A stretch of DNA of 64,000 nt, taken from contig JANAVB010004000.1 of the NCBI GenBank assembly GCA_029216955.1, positions 3,112,829 to 3,176,828 of the forward strand, in the 5' to 3' direction. Positions 32,990-43,453 of the stretch are shown piece by piece. The notes below the pieces were generated by a model, which had not been told where the DNA came from, searched no databases, and saw only the letters and a program-made list of their open reading frames with translations. How positions within the stretch are numbered: the stretch's first letter is position 1; each line of letters begins with the position of its first letter. The translations under genes were made by a program, and so were the position numbers. Origin of the DNA: Iris pallida. Lineage: Eukaryota; Streptophyta; Magnoliopsida; Asparagales; Iridaceae.

Positions 32990-33211
32990 CAAGGGGGAGG
33001 CCTCATTTGTTTCTCACCACCCAAAGTTGTAGTCTTTTTTAGTATAGTAAAGTTTTCAAACTTCCACTCTCTCTTTTGCTCCACAATATTTTCAATATCG
33101 CCTTAGCGATCTAGCTAAGCGGGTTCGGGAAGGCTTGCACGACTCTTAGAGCAGGAAGATAGTGCGCGGCACGGGTCGAAGTATAGCCTAAAACACTAAG
33201 TTCGTGACAAG

Positions 33212-33223
33212 TGGTATGAGAGC
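33212..33223 (+). other. Gypsy-G primer binding site (tRNA-Met)
   Basis: TGGTATGAGAGC, one mismatch from the canonical TGGTATCAGAGC, two bases after the LTR end. Confidence 0.9.
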
Positions 33224-33240
33224 GAAGGTGGGTTGGTGCC

Positions 33241-34455
33241 ATGTCGACATCCGAGAACGTCCAGGAGGGACCCACGTCGCCTAGGGAGGGGAGCGCCAAG
33301 ACCAACAAAAAGTATAAGAGCAAGGAGTCTACGGCGGAGTGTAGCCTTGTGGATCTTGCCAAGCGCGTTGGAGTCTTGGAGGCAGGTTCGAATGACATGG
33401 AGACGCACATGGGCTCCATGGAGCAAAACAACACGAGACTAGAAAGGTACTTCAATAGGCTGGAGAGTGAAGTCGCTTCGTCCATGGCAATCTTTCGAGA
33501 GTAATTCCAAAAGATCCGATCCGCACTTCAGGAGGAGCTCAAGGGGCATCGTGCGGAGATTGAGGACTTGCGTAGGAAGGTCCAAGGCTACGAGGAGCTA
33601 AAGACCGTGGTCGAGAGTTGCGGAGAACTCAAGACCAAAGTTACCATCTCGAAGAAGGTCGTTACGAATGGTGGACCTTCGAGTAGGGAGAACCGAGGAG
33701 AAGGAAGATCCCCGAGCCAAAATCCTTCAGCGGGGTGCGGGATGCCAAAGAAGTTGAGAACTTCTTGTGGAACGTGGAGCGATACTTCAAGGTGTTGCAC
33801 ATCAACGATGACGCCGAGAAGGTGGATATTGCTTCACTCTACTTTATAGACGATGCGATGTTGTGGTGGCGTCGAAGGTGCATGGAAGTCGAAAAAGGTT
33901 TGTGCTCGATAGAGACTTGAAAGGATCTCAAGAAGGAGATCAAGTCTCAGTTCTATCCGAAGAATGTGGAGTTTACAGCGAGGCGGAGCTTACAAGCAAC
34001 TCAAGCATACCGGGGCGATCAAGGAGTACATTGCGGAGTTTACACGCTTGATGCTCGTGATATCTAGAATAGACGAGGAGGATCGTTTGTTCTTCTTCTT
34101 CGATGGACTCAAACCGTAGGCGGCTCAAGAATTGCAGCGACAGAGGGTGCAAGACTTGAACACCACCGTGGCGGCAGCTGAGCGACTCGTCGAGTACATA
34201 TGGTATAATAACAATGCCGAGGCCAAGCTAAAGTCTACCAAGGGGAATGGTGGGGGAGAGCGGGAGAGCTCTCCTAAGACGGGTCTGTCCGAGGGGAAGA
34301 AGCACGAGAAGGCCCAACCCGAGCAAGACGTTTCGTGCTTTACATGCAGAGAGAAGCACTTTGCTCGAGATTGTCCAATGAGGAGCATGCATGTGAATAT
34401 CATCCAAAGCGAGGAGGTGGAAGATAAAGAGTGCAAAGTGGGAGCGCACATGTGA
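33241..34455 (+). pseudogene. Gypsy-G gag
   Basis: ATG at 33241 opens a frame (MSTSENVQEGPTSPREGSAK) to a stop at 33502-33504. A coiled-coil-like stretch follows in pieces, then the Retrotrans_gag domain (VENFLWNVERYFKVLHINDDAEKVDIASLYFIDDAMLWW, 33735-33917). It is broken by a TGA at 33918 and by further shifts near 33990 and 34115. The zinc knuckle CFTCREKHFARDC (34337-34375) is one residue short of CX2CX4HX4C. This protein would form the virus-like particle shell; with these breaks it cannot be made in full. Confidence 0.85.
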
Positions 34456-35344
34456 GCATTGTGCTTACTCAACGCCGTGAAGACCAAGTCGGCTGTGTCG
34501 AGGACTCTGAGCAGGGAGCTCATGTACATTGATGTGAAGATCAATGGCATGAGCACACGGGCGTTGGTTGACACGGGCGCCACTCATAACTTCATCGCGG
34601 GCACGGAGGTATGTCGCTTGGGTCTAGCCTTGGAGGAAGATCCGAGCATGATGAAGGCGGTTAATGCGGAGGCACGCCCCATACAGGGGGTAGCCAAGGG
34701 AGTTCGTATAGCAGAGGAAATTTGGTCGGGTGTTGCCAATTTACTGTTAGTCACTAGATGACTTCAAGATGATACTAGGCATAGATTTTTTTATCGTGGC
34801 TAAGATGATTCTGATGCCAGATTTGGGAGTTGTCGGTTTCAGGGAGGAAGGCTCATCGTGCATGGTGAAAGCGGCACAAGGTAAGCCTTCGAAGGGGAAA
34901 GCTATCCCCGCTACTCAGCTCAAGAATGGTAGCAAAAGGGGAACGGCATACCTAACGGTACTCGAGAAGAAGGAAGGCTTCGAGGAGAAAGCACTTTCGT
35001 GCGAGACCAAGGGTGTTACAAAGGGACGTCCCGAGGAGTCACTTCCGCGAAGGGAGGTGGACCGTGCTACCGGACTGGGCACGAATGTAGAGAAGTGCGT
35101 CGCCAGCTGCACGGAGGCAGAAGCGATGAGGCAGAGTAAATCGTACAAGGAGTTGCTCAAAGCTCGTAGGGGACATTCGGGTCGACAGGCTTCAATCAGA
35201 CTCATATGCACGGAGGTGTGCAAAACCATGTACAGCCACGAGACGAGGGGATCTACGACTCAACATCCTGTACGAGATTTGTCTTGTGCCGAGAAGGGCA
35301 CGGACCGAGGCCAGAGTTTGTGCGACAAAGAACCAGTTTGCTTC
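34456..35344 (+). pseudogene. Gypsy-G aspartic protease and spacer
   Basis: This frame has MYIDVKINGMSTRALVDTGATHNFIAG (DTGA catalytic motif at about 34570) and, after a stop at 34759, MILGIDFFIVAKM, the typical end of a Gypsy protease. A Lys/Glu-rich spacer follows to 35344, where solo LTR E enters. No RT motif follows on either side of E, so pol is deleted rather than displaced. Confidence 0.82.
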
Positions 35345-36929
35345 TGTAACGCCCCAGTCCCAAAATACTTAGGACCAAATACGTATCCATGCCAGCTGTG
35401 TACATACGAAGTACGCTCCAATGTATGGAAATCTTGTATGTATACATAAGCTGTAAAATACAGTAATCCAAGATTAAATCTCATCCACAATGAAAAGAAT
35501 AGTAATATAAAATCAACTTGAATAATTATGGTTCAATCGTTGGGCGAAGACAAATCTACTACCAACAAATTTTAATAGGAAAGAAATGTACAAGGATAGA
35601 AATTTGGTAGAGCAAAGGGGATGACGATCCAAGAGCAACATCTCGAAGAATAGAGCGCAAGTTACGGCCTTAGCTAGAGCACCTGCAAAAATCACAAGAC
35701 ACACCTGGAGAGATAACCAGGTCCTCAGAGGGACGTAACAAGATACGTAAAGAGCATGCCACATAACTAAATATATATACTATGTCATAAATCACAAGTA
35801 AAGTAAATAGTCCCACTTATAACAAGATCCAATACCTCATCATCGAAACAGTGGAATACCCCTACAACCAAACAAGGACAAGGGGTACTACACTATACCG
35901 CGATGCGACATTATCCCAAGCTACTAATGGGACGGGGTGATATGACATTGATGAGGGTTACCTGACCATTCTAATGTGTTTATGCAGTAAGAACAAACCT
36001 TCAACGCATGGGCACTCTGGCTTAGGTGCAGGAACTCAGGTATGGTCCCATCAGGATACTAGGGACCTCAAAGCATAATATTCCTCGAATGGCAGAGGCC
36101 AGCAGAAAATTAGGTTTCAGGATACATGATCGTATCTCCAGCAAAGATAACCGACAATAATAGGAAAGTGCATACGTGGCCCATACGTTAAGGAACTGTT
36201 CTTTCCACCCAATGCCTAACAGAGTCAAATCTATGACTCATATACCTCTACTAATTGCTAAGTCTCCTAACATGCCTCTATTAGCAGTTAGTCCTAACGC
36301 ATGAACATGGGGGATCAGCCCATACGCAAGAATCACTACATGCTACTCATCTTACACATCCTCGTGGTACAACTGTGTCAAGGTGTATACGATACACTAC
36401 AGAAGGTAGTCCTTTAACTCTAGGATCATATGCAATCAAAGGATAATAATAAAGTAAACTAATAATCACTGAGCAGGTAGTAAATCATGAACTGTAAGAA
36501 CCGGAAATAATGAACATTGATATGTAATAAATATATGCAGACTGAATATAAACAGTTTAATGGCAAGGTATCTTGCCTGGTGTGTCGCCTGGTGGTGCGA
36601 TATTCTGTCTTATCCCAATAGTCCAATAGCCACGATCGAGGCACAGGGGTCCGAATTCGGGAAGAAAGTAAGGATAGGATTAGTCATGATCAGCTAAGAT
36701 AGTGGAAGAGAATTTGTGGAAATAAATACATCTACTAATTTTAGAAAACTTATTTTTTTATAATAAGTTTACGTAATTACTTGAAACATATTTTATTAGT
36801 AAAAATAATTTTAGAGAAATACTTGAAAATGTTTATTGTACAGTAATTTGGAAATTATGATTTACTAGTCAAAATTTTTATATTAGATAAATAAAACTAA
36901 ATTAAATATTTTGTAAAAATAATTTAAAA

Positions 36930-37042
36930 TAATAATGATACTTGGTAACTACAATACTAGTGGTAGTAAAAATTTCAATATTTTTTTTTATTTTTTTTTT
37001 TTACTAGTGGTAGTAAAAATTTCTATACTAGTGGTAGTAAAA

Positions 37043-37117
<75 letters not shown>

Positions 37118-37193
37118 AATAATGATACTTGGTAACTACAATACTAGTGGTAGTAAAAATTTCTATATATCTATATTTTTATTTTATTTTTTT

Positions 37194-37228
<35 letters not shown>

Positions 37229-37230
37229 TA

Positions 37231-37262
<32 letters not shown>

Positions 37263-37305
37263 CTTAAAAAAAATAAAAAAATAAAAATATATATATATAT
37301 ATATA

Positions 37306-37366
<61 letters not shown>

Positions 37367-37372
37367 ATACAC
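36930..37372. repeat. TA microsatellites with duplicated spacer in solo LTR E
   Basis: (TA)n at 37049-37114 and several shorter runs to 37372. The block AATGATACTTGGTAACTACA with ACTAGTGGTAGTAAAAATTTC occurs at 36933 and 37122, and its second half twice more in between (37001 and 37027). Confidence 0.92.
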
Positions 37373-38584
37373 TTGTATTTCAAATTATAGTATGATTAAT
37401 ACTAATAATTATATAATTCTAATATACAATTACTATTATAGTATAACCATAAAATCAAAGATAAAGATATTAATAATAATAATAACAGTAATAATAATAC
37501 TAATAATAATAATAATATTAATAATAGTAATGATAAGGATACATTAATAAAAGCTCTCGAGCCATATTAGGAAAGTGAGAGAGAGAGAGGATGAGGAAAA
37601 GAGTTAGAGAGAAGGGAAGAGTGAGACTCACAAGGTGTTTCATGAGGTGGAAGTGGGGAAGCCGAGGAGAGGGCCACCGGAAGAGGGCTCGGCTCATAGT
37701 GGTGGGCGCACCGCGAAGAATTGGTGGTACAGCGGCTCTGGGCGCCGGCGTGGATGTCGGAATGGGGCTGTTCGTTCGGACGCGGCGACGGATCGCACGA
37801 GAAGGTGGTGGCACCGAGGTCAGGCGATGGCGCACTTGGGGTGGCGTCCGGTGCTCGCGGATGACCAGCACAGCTCACTACTGGTCGGATGTGCGGAGGT
37901 TGATGGAAGGGTTTGGCGCGGCGACGAAGGATCTCGGTGGTTCGTCGAGAAATTGGACGGTTGGATCCGATGGAGTGAGGCGCAGAAATGGCTGGAACGG
38001 AGCGGCCGAGTTGTATGCGACGACAGCGGAGAACTTCTTGTGCGGGGAAGAGCTCGGCAAGACGGGTCAAGGAACGACGATTGGACTCGGCGGCTCAGGT
38101 GAGAAATTCTAAACTTTTGGTAGCGGTGGCTTGTGGAGGTGTGATGGATTTGGGTGATATGAGTGGCCGGAGTAGGGACGATGATGTTGGGCGGTGGTTG
38201 GTTATGGTGATACAGTCGGTGGTAGTGGTGGTCATTGGCGATGACGAAGACGGGGCATATTTGGTGATGATGATGATTGCGATGGGCTGGCAGTGAGGGG
38301 GAGTTACCGAGAGAGCAGGGGCAAATGTGATCTGTGATCGCTGCTATCGTGTCCATGGTGTGTCCCGACACGAGGTAGATGGAGTCTGTACACATGTCCT
38401 GCGAGATACGGAATCCTGCAAGATACGAAACGGGTCGGTGTTCGAGGTTGTCGGACACGGTGGAGATAATTGTATTTGTACTAATATGGATATAGTGGAT
38501 GGGATGGAGACACGGATACGATGCACATGTTGGGTTGTGGGAGAAAGTGGGTTGTGGTCTTTTGAGAAGAGCAAAAGAGCCTCT

Positions 38585-38595
38585 CCTTATATAGG
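38585..38595 (-). promoter_or_regulatory. Probable promoter TATA box of solo LTR E
   Basis: CCTATATAAGG on the minus strand, about 635 bases from the minus-strand 5' end of the LTR. LTR B has CCTATATATAGG at nearly the same distance (about 630). Confidence 0.5.
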
Positions 38596-39225
38596 AGGTA
38601 GGAGCTCTAATTGGATAAGGGCTGTGATTGTTTTAAATTCCCCAATAGATAATCACATATTGATTCAAATCGATTTAAAATTAATTTAACAAATCCCAAG
38701 CAAATCTAGATAAAACCTATTTTTAATTTAAGGCTATTTAAAATAAGTTAATAAAATCTTTTCCAATTTAAACCATCGTAATTTATTAAATATGAAATCA
38801 AACAATATTTAAAATATCTTTATCAAAATAATAAAATAATGATAATAATTAATTTCAAAAATTAAATAAATATTTAAATTTTAGAATTATCATTTTTGCA
38901 AATAACTATAATTCATTTTTGTGAAATCAAGTGGACATGAAATAAATTTCATGTCACTGGCACACAAATAATTTTTCTAAATTATCACTTATAATTGTAA
39001 AGTAAAGTAAATTTCAATAAATAATGTTTGCCAAAATTCGACGCGACACAATAATTCAAATATTAAATACTTATTCGAAAAACTCTTTTAATAAAATATT
39101 TGTATAAATATATCGTCTTGCGACGTACAAATATGAAAAAATGCGAACTCGTACGCGACGTACATTTTACAAAACAAAATCGCTACCAAATAAAAAAATT
39201 GTAGTATAAATTTAGGGAGTTTACA

Positions 39226-39380
39226 GCTTCCGATCTTGAGGAGAAGATAGGCAAAGGGAAGCTCCGTACGAGACGCACAAAGAAGGGATGATGCACAGCG
39301 ATCATGCCTACGAGAGTGGACATCGTCCCGAGACTTGTTGTAACCTTTGACTAAGGCATCAACGAAGCAGGTGGGGAGAA
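39226..39380 (+). other. Gypsy-G inner 3' end and polypurine tract
   Basis: It resumes after solo LTR E with GCTTC and a Lys/Arg-rich frame (DLEEKIGKGKLRTRR). It ends in AGGTGGGGAGAA, a purine run just before the 3' LTR. Confidence 0.75.
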
Positions 39381-39898
39381 TATCACGCACAAAAGTTTGT
39401 GCCCCACCGAGACGGATTTGTATAACTCTCCACGGACCGGGGTTATACGGAAAGCTTCTGGAATGTTCTAAAAGATTTTGGAATCTTCCAGAAGGCTCGA
39501 GAATCTTACAGAAGGACGAAGAATCTTCCAGAAGACTCAAGACTTTTCTAGATGTCTCATGACCTTTCTAGATTGGCCAGAAGCTTCCATATAAATCTAG
39601 GCTTAGATATTCCTAGAATAATTCCTAGAATATTTTTTCAAGAAGTTTCCCTGTAAAGCTCTATGAGCCATTATAAATAAGGGGGGAGGCCTCATTTGTT
39701 CCTCACCACCCAAAGTTGTAGTCTTTTCTAGTATAGTAAAGTTTTTATACTTCCACTCTCTCTTTTTCTCCATAATATTCTCAATATCGCCTTAGCGATC
39801 TAGCTATGCAGGTTCGGTAAGGCGTGTACGACTCTTCGAGCAGGAAGATAGTACGCTGTACGGGTCAAAGTGTAGCCTAAAACACTAAGTCTGTGACA
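39381..39898 (+). repeat. Gypsy-G 3' LTR (518 bp)
   Basis: Collinear with 32694-33209. Its first dinucleotide is TA instead of TG. The TATA box is at 39672. Confidence 0.92.
39461..39580 (+). promoter_or_regulatory. Heat-shock-element array, Gypsy-G 3' LTR
   Basis: Six 20 bp units start at 39461, 39481, 39501, 39521, 39541 and 39561. Units two and four are perfect GAAnnTTCnnGAA; unit three has one change (GAATCTTACAGAA); the others keep partial cores. This is the same arrangement as in the 5' LTR. Confidence 0.7.
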
Positions 39899-40677
39899 GT
39901 AGGCTGAGAAGATAGTTATTACGGTGACCTCATTGGGACGTAGATCTGATATCTGTATTTTTCAGAAGAGATCACTAGCCACGACAGATAGCCCGGAGAT
40001 GACATTCCTGCTGATGATGGCACTCCATGTGATGATGCTCATCTTGGGAGTATCGTCAAACACCCTACACGCATCATCAAGACAACATGTGGATTAGAAA
40101 TGGATGAGGGTGTCATGGACGAAGGAGTTGGTATCAAAACTAAACTTTAGGGAGGACTGGAGGCATGGATATGGATGCTAACATAGTAGGGGGTTTGCAG
40201 GTCGACAGAGGTGGGGAGGTGAGCTGCTTGAGCGAGATGTCGAGGCAGAGCATGAGTAGTAGGAGAGGGAGTGGTACTTTTTTTGGGAGTGGGAGGAGTT
40301 TGTGTGGGTAGCAGATAAGGGTGTTGAAAAGGAAGCAGTCTTAGAGGTACGGGGATGAGAGGGGGAAGAAGAGGATGGAGGTGGAGAAGTGCGACGTTAG
40401 AGGAGGAGGCAGAGATGAATTTGGTGAGGACTAAAGGATTGTTGTGGAGGCCACATTTGAGGAGCAAAGCTTTTGTTTGGAGGAGCTTTGGGAGGGAATT
40501 AGTGGAGGAGTCGAAGAAGAGGGGAAGAAGCACAATCGAAAGCTTGTCATCGAAGAAGAAGAAATGAGGGGTTGTATTGGAAAAAAAAAGAAGGGAGAGA
40601 GGAGGATGTTGGCTACTCTGCGTTCTGATAAATTGTTGGGTGGAGGGAAAACTAAAATTTAGGTAGAGGGAATACAA
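39899..40677 (-). pseudogene. PPR gene fragment, 5' part
   Basis: The minus-strand ATG at 40677 opens a frame with a Phe/Ser/His-rich, transit-peptide-like start, then LPKLLQTKALLLKCGLHNNPLVLTKFISASSS, typical of the N-terminus of PLS-type PPR proteins. After frameshifts, PPR blocks return: NSFVHDTLIHF, a stop, CCLDDACRVFDDTPKMSIITWSAII, then LRPNEVTVITIFSAY at 39899, where Gypsy-G breaks it. The remainder is at 32693-32400. Its start lies within 300 bases of a CACTA-like terminus. Confidence 0.82.
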
Positions 40678-41611
40678 ATTTTAAAATTTTTGAGATAACA
40701 CTAAAGTTAATAAAATTTTAATTTTTTGTTGAATTTTTATTTTTATTTTTTAATGTTAATGAAATTTTAATAATGTTGTTGAATTTATGTCTACGATATT
40801 TTAAAAAAAGTGTCATGAATGATGATAAATATCTCATTACCACGACACATTTTAGCAAGGTGTCATCATAAAAAAATTTAACGACACTTATTTAAAAAGT
40901 GTCGTCAATAAAGTATCATTATTAACCATTTTTGTTGTAGTAAAACTTTCAAAAATTACTAAAATGGCATTTAAAATATGTGCGACAATTTTTTCGCACA
41001 TACATTAGTTGACGACTATCACCAATTCGTCAATAAATAAAATAGTATTTTAACGATTTTCCTAAAACCGTCAACTATTATAATAATTTTTTGCTAAATT
41101 AACACAAAACATGTGTTTTTGACGTATACGTAAAATCGTCAAGATAAACCCTTTATTGACGCTTTTTCACGACCATCAAGAAATAAACCATCATAAAAAG
41201 TTATTTTTCTTGTAGCATTATTATTCAATTAACAAATTATACAAATGTATTTCCCTACATAGGTTCATGTCGCCGAACATATAGTGTCTTTCTGCGACAT
41301 GTACCATTCATATCGCTAAACATATAGTGTTTTTCTATGACATGTACCACATGTCGCTGAACATATAGTATTTTTCTGCAACATGTACCACATGTCACAG
41401 AACGTATAGCATCTTTCTGCAATATTTGGATGTCGCGACATAAATAGAATTTTTGGCGGGATTGGTATTTTGATTCCCTCCAATGAAATTTATGTAGATT
41501 CTGCGACATTCTAGAACTCATGTCGCCAATACATGTAAAAATTTAGTTTTAGAGATATAAAAGACCCTATGTCGCTAAAACATGCTGCTGAAAATGCAGT
41601 TTCTTGTAGTG
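40678..41611. other. Three CACTA-like right ends in series
   Basis: Three termini end in TTGTAG: TTTTTGTTGTAGTA (40942), TTTTTCTTGTAGCA (41217) and TTTCTTGTAGTG (41611). Each is preceded by its own subterminal motif: GTGTCGT/ACGACAC, CGTCAA/TTGACG, and CATGTCGC/GCGACAT. The pattern matches non-autonomous CACTA elements of the CACTACAAGAAA type. The matching left ends are not in the window. No gene is visible. Confidence 0.6.
41263..41420. repeat. Subterminal tandem repeat, GTCGC(C/T)(G/A)AACATATAGTGT unit
   Basis: About four copies of a 36-48 bp unit with CGAACATATAG.(G/A)T..TTTCTGCGACATGTACCA lie near the outermost CACTA-like end (41611). Confidence 0.85.
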
Positions 41612-42033
41612 ATATGAGATATATATTGTTAACTGGTGTTATGATATGTTGAACATGGTTTACTAGTGCGTGATATGCAATCTACGTCAATTCTAGGTCA
41701 AATTAGGACAATTTGATTTAAGGTTGACTTTTAGGTCAAACTGGTCAACCTTAGTCAAATTGGATCAATTCTCGGTTAAGTTCAGTCATTTCAATTTATA
41801 GACAATCCTTAATTGAATTTACCCTATCTCAAGTCTTTACCCTAACTGTAGGTAATACCTTATTCATATACATGGTATATCTTAACATTGCCTACCCTTG
41901 AATATAGGTGAATCTACTTAGCCTATCATGTGGGTGTTACCTATGCTAAGTAAAACCTACAACAATATCTAATATATTACCTATTTATGATATCATCTAT
42001 CTCATATATATATATAAACCTATAATATTTCTA
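41612..42033. other. Underlying sequence resembling a CACTA leader
   Basis: GATATGCAATCTACGTCAA near 41676 and the GTCAA-rich block after it resemble the CACTA-1 leader (GATATGCAATCTAGGTCAAA at 4297). This may be the leader of another CACTA copy into which the MULE jumped; its continuation would be to the right of the MULE. No ORF. Confidence 0.4.
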
Positions 42034-42203
42034 GAGAAAATTTGAGTGGTACCCCACTTAATTTACCTTTATTAAGGTGCACCCCATCACTTTACAATAA
42101 TTTATAACACCCCCCACTTGGCACGGAATTCGTCCAAGACTAACAATTAACCGCTTTAAAGTGTAATTTGTGACCAAAATGTCCCTCACGTGTTCAGAGC
42201 AGT
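42034..42203 (+). repeat. MULE left terminal inverted repeat
   Basis: Reverse complement of 59997-60166 with about ten to fifteen percent differences. Contains TAACACCCCCCACTTGGCA and, at its inner end, CACGTG. Confidence 0.92.
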
Positions 42204-43060
42204 AATCCTAAAGTGGGAAAACCCTAATCTACCCTCTCTTCTCTAAATGACCCTCTCTCTTCTCTACAGAATTCAAAATCGTCCTCTATCTTCCACTCTC
42301 TCTTCTCTCTCCTCGAAATTCCAGCATCACCATACTCCGGCGGCCTAGCAAACGCCCAGGTATGAAATTATTTCCCCATTCTCTCTCTTCTCTCTCTTCT
42401 AAATTCTAAAATTTAAAACCGTCCTATCTTTTTTGCCTATGAAATTTTGATCCACGCTCAATTATCAATCTTTTTCCTTTCGTTCAGATTTATGTAAGTC
42501 GAAGCATCACTGAGATTGCATGACGAACCAAACACCTAGGTATGAAATTATTTGTTTTCCCTTTAATGTATGAAATTAATCATTTTTAGGTTTAGTTTTT
42601 AGGGTTTTCCCTAAAATTGTATATTGAAATTATTTGTTTTCCCTTTAATGTATTAAAGTAATCATTTTTAGGTTTCGTTTTTAGGGTTTTCCCTAAAATT
42701 GTACACTGAAATTATTTGGTTCAGATGGTGGCATGAAATTAGTGTTGAATATATGAAATTAGGGCACGAGCTTTGTTCTGAAATTAGGGTTCAGATAGTG
42801 GCATGAAATTAGGGTTGATTATATGACTATAGGCATATCTATTGGCATAAAATTATGGTCCAGATATTGTGCTCTAAAAGGAATTCTCACTGGGCTATTA
42901 TATGTGTATTTATATGCTATTATATGTGTATTTGTATTGTTATATGTGAAATTAGGGTTCAGATATTGACTCACTGGGCTATTACATGCTATTATATCTA
43001 TTCCACTAAAAAATTCCACCAAGTGTAGTGAACATTATGTGTATTTGTAATGTTATACAG
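42204..43060 (+). other. MULE 5' noncoding region with 82 bp tandem repeat
   Basis: CT-rich to about 42360, then two 82 bp units starting GAAATTATTTG at 42544 and 42626 with a third start at 42708. Shorter GCATGAAATTA repeats continue to about 42960. A TATACAG acceptor-like site is at 43054-43060. Confidence 0.65.
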
Positions 43061-43067
43061 GAATTAC

Positions 43068-43453
43068 ATGCTTATGGTACATTTTAAGGGTAGTTTAATT
43101 GCTGTTGAAGTGGACCCAAACTTTATAAGTCTGTTGGATTTACCTTATACAGTTCAAAGTAACCATTTGGAGGGAGTTTATAAGTACTACTGGATTGATG
43201 ACTTAAAGAATGGAGAAACAATGGAGCTCCCCACTGATGCTGGGTTGTTCGATATGTTTAGTAAACAACTGTCTGACAAGAAAGTAGAGATACACATATT
43301 CTTAGAAGAATTTGGCAACCCTGCAAGTCACGAGCAACAACCGATTGAGTCACTAGCACCTAGAAAAACTAGGAGGATTAAGAAAGTAGCCCATAAAACA
43401 GATAGAAAATATGTCAAGGCTCTTCATGAGGAGCAGTTAGATCCACTACCTAG
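43068..43453 (+). pseudogene. MULE transposase-like N-terminal ORF, 5' part
   Basis: From ATG at 43068 the frame reads MLMVHFKGSLIAVEVDPNFISLLDLPY...GVYKYYWID.. and then a basic tract PRKTRRIKKVAHKTDRKYVKALHEEQLDPLPS. Short N-terminal regions of this kind precede the zinc-finger and catalytic parts in plant MULE transposases. The frame is interrupted by solo LTR D and resumes at 58359. The start was chosen because it follows a good splice acceptor; an in-frame ATG also exists at 43050. Confidence 0.65.

Larger units (their letters stand above)
32694..33209 (+). repeat. Gypsy-G 5' LTR (516 bp)
   Basis: It starts TGTCACGAAC and ends with the reverse complement GTTCGTGACA. The collinear 3' LTR differs at roughly one base in ten by eye. 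It carries a heat-shock-element-like array and a TATAAA box. Confidence 0.93.
35345..39225 (-). mobile_element. Solo LTR E (3881 bp), same family as B and C
   Basis: It is flanked by a perfect 5 bp duplication GCTTC (35340-35344 and 39226-39230), with termini TGTAAC and TTTACA. Minus orientation is inferred from a CCTATATAAGG box at 38585-38595 followed by CT-rich sequence, and because the element then ends in GGGGCGTTACA, usual for Gypsy LTRs. It shares with B and C the blocks CCCAGTCCCAAAATA, ACCTGG..A.ATAACCAGGTCC and GGGACGTAA, and the GTTTTACA edge. No protein gene is seen; ORFs in the GC-rich part (37571-38300) are not conserved motifs. Confidence 0.9.
32694..39898 (+). mobile_element. 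Gypsy-G, non-autonomous Ty3/Gypsy element
   Basis: The LTRs (32694-33209 and 39381-39898) have TGTCACGAAC...GTTCGTGACA ends in the 5' copy. A tRNA-Met primer site (11 of 12 bases) begins at 33212 and a purine tract (AGGTGGGGAGAA) precedes the 3' LTR. The inside holds gag and protease only; RT, RNase H and integrase are absent. Solo LTR E (35345-39225) is inserted in the inner region. The flanks ATAG (32690-32693) and GTAG (39899-39902) look like a 4 bp duplication with one change, and merging them restores the PPR reading frame. Confidence 0.9.

Noticed and set aside
37591..38458. Several 150-212 codon ORFs in solo LTR E
   Set aside because: Low-complexity, overlapping on both strands and without motifs; the matching part of LTR B does not keep the same frames.
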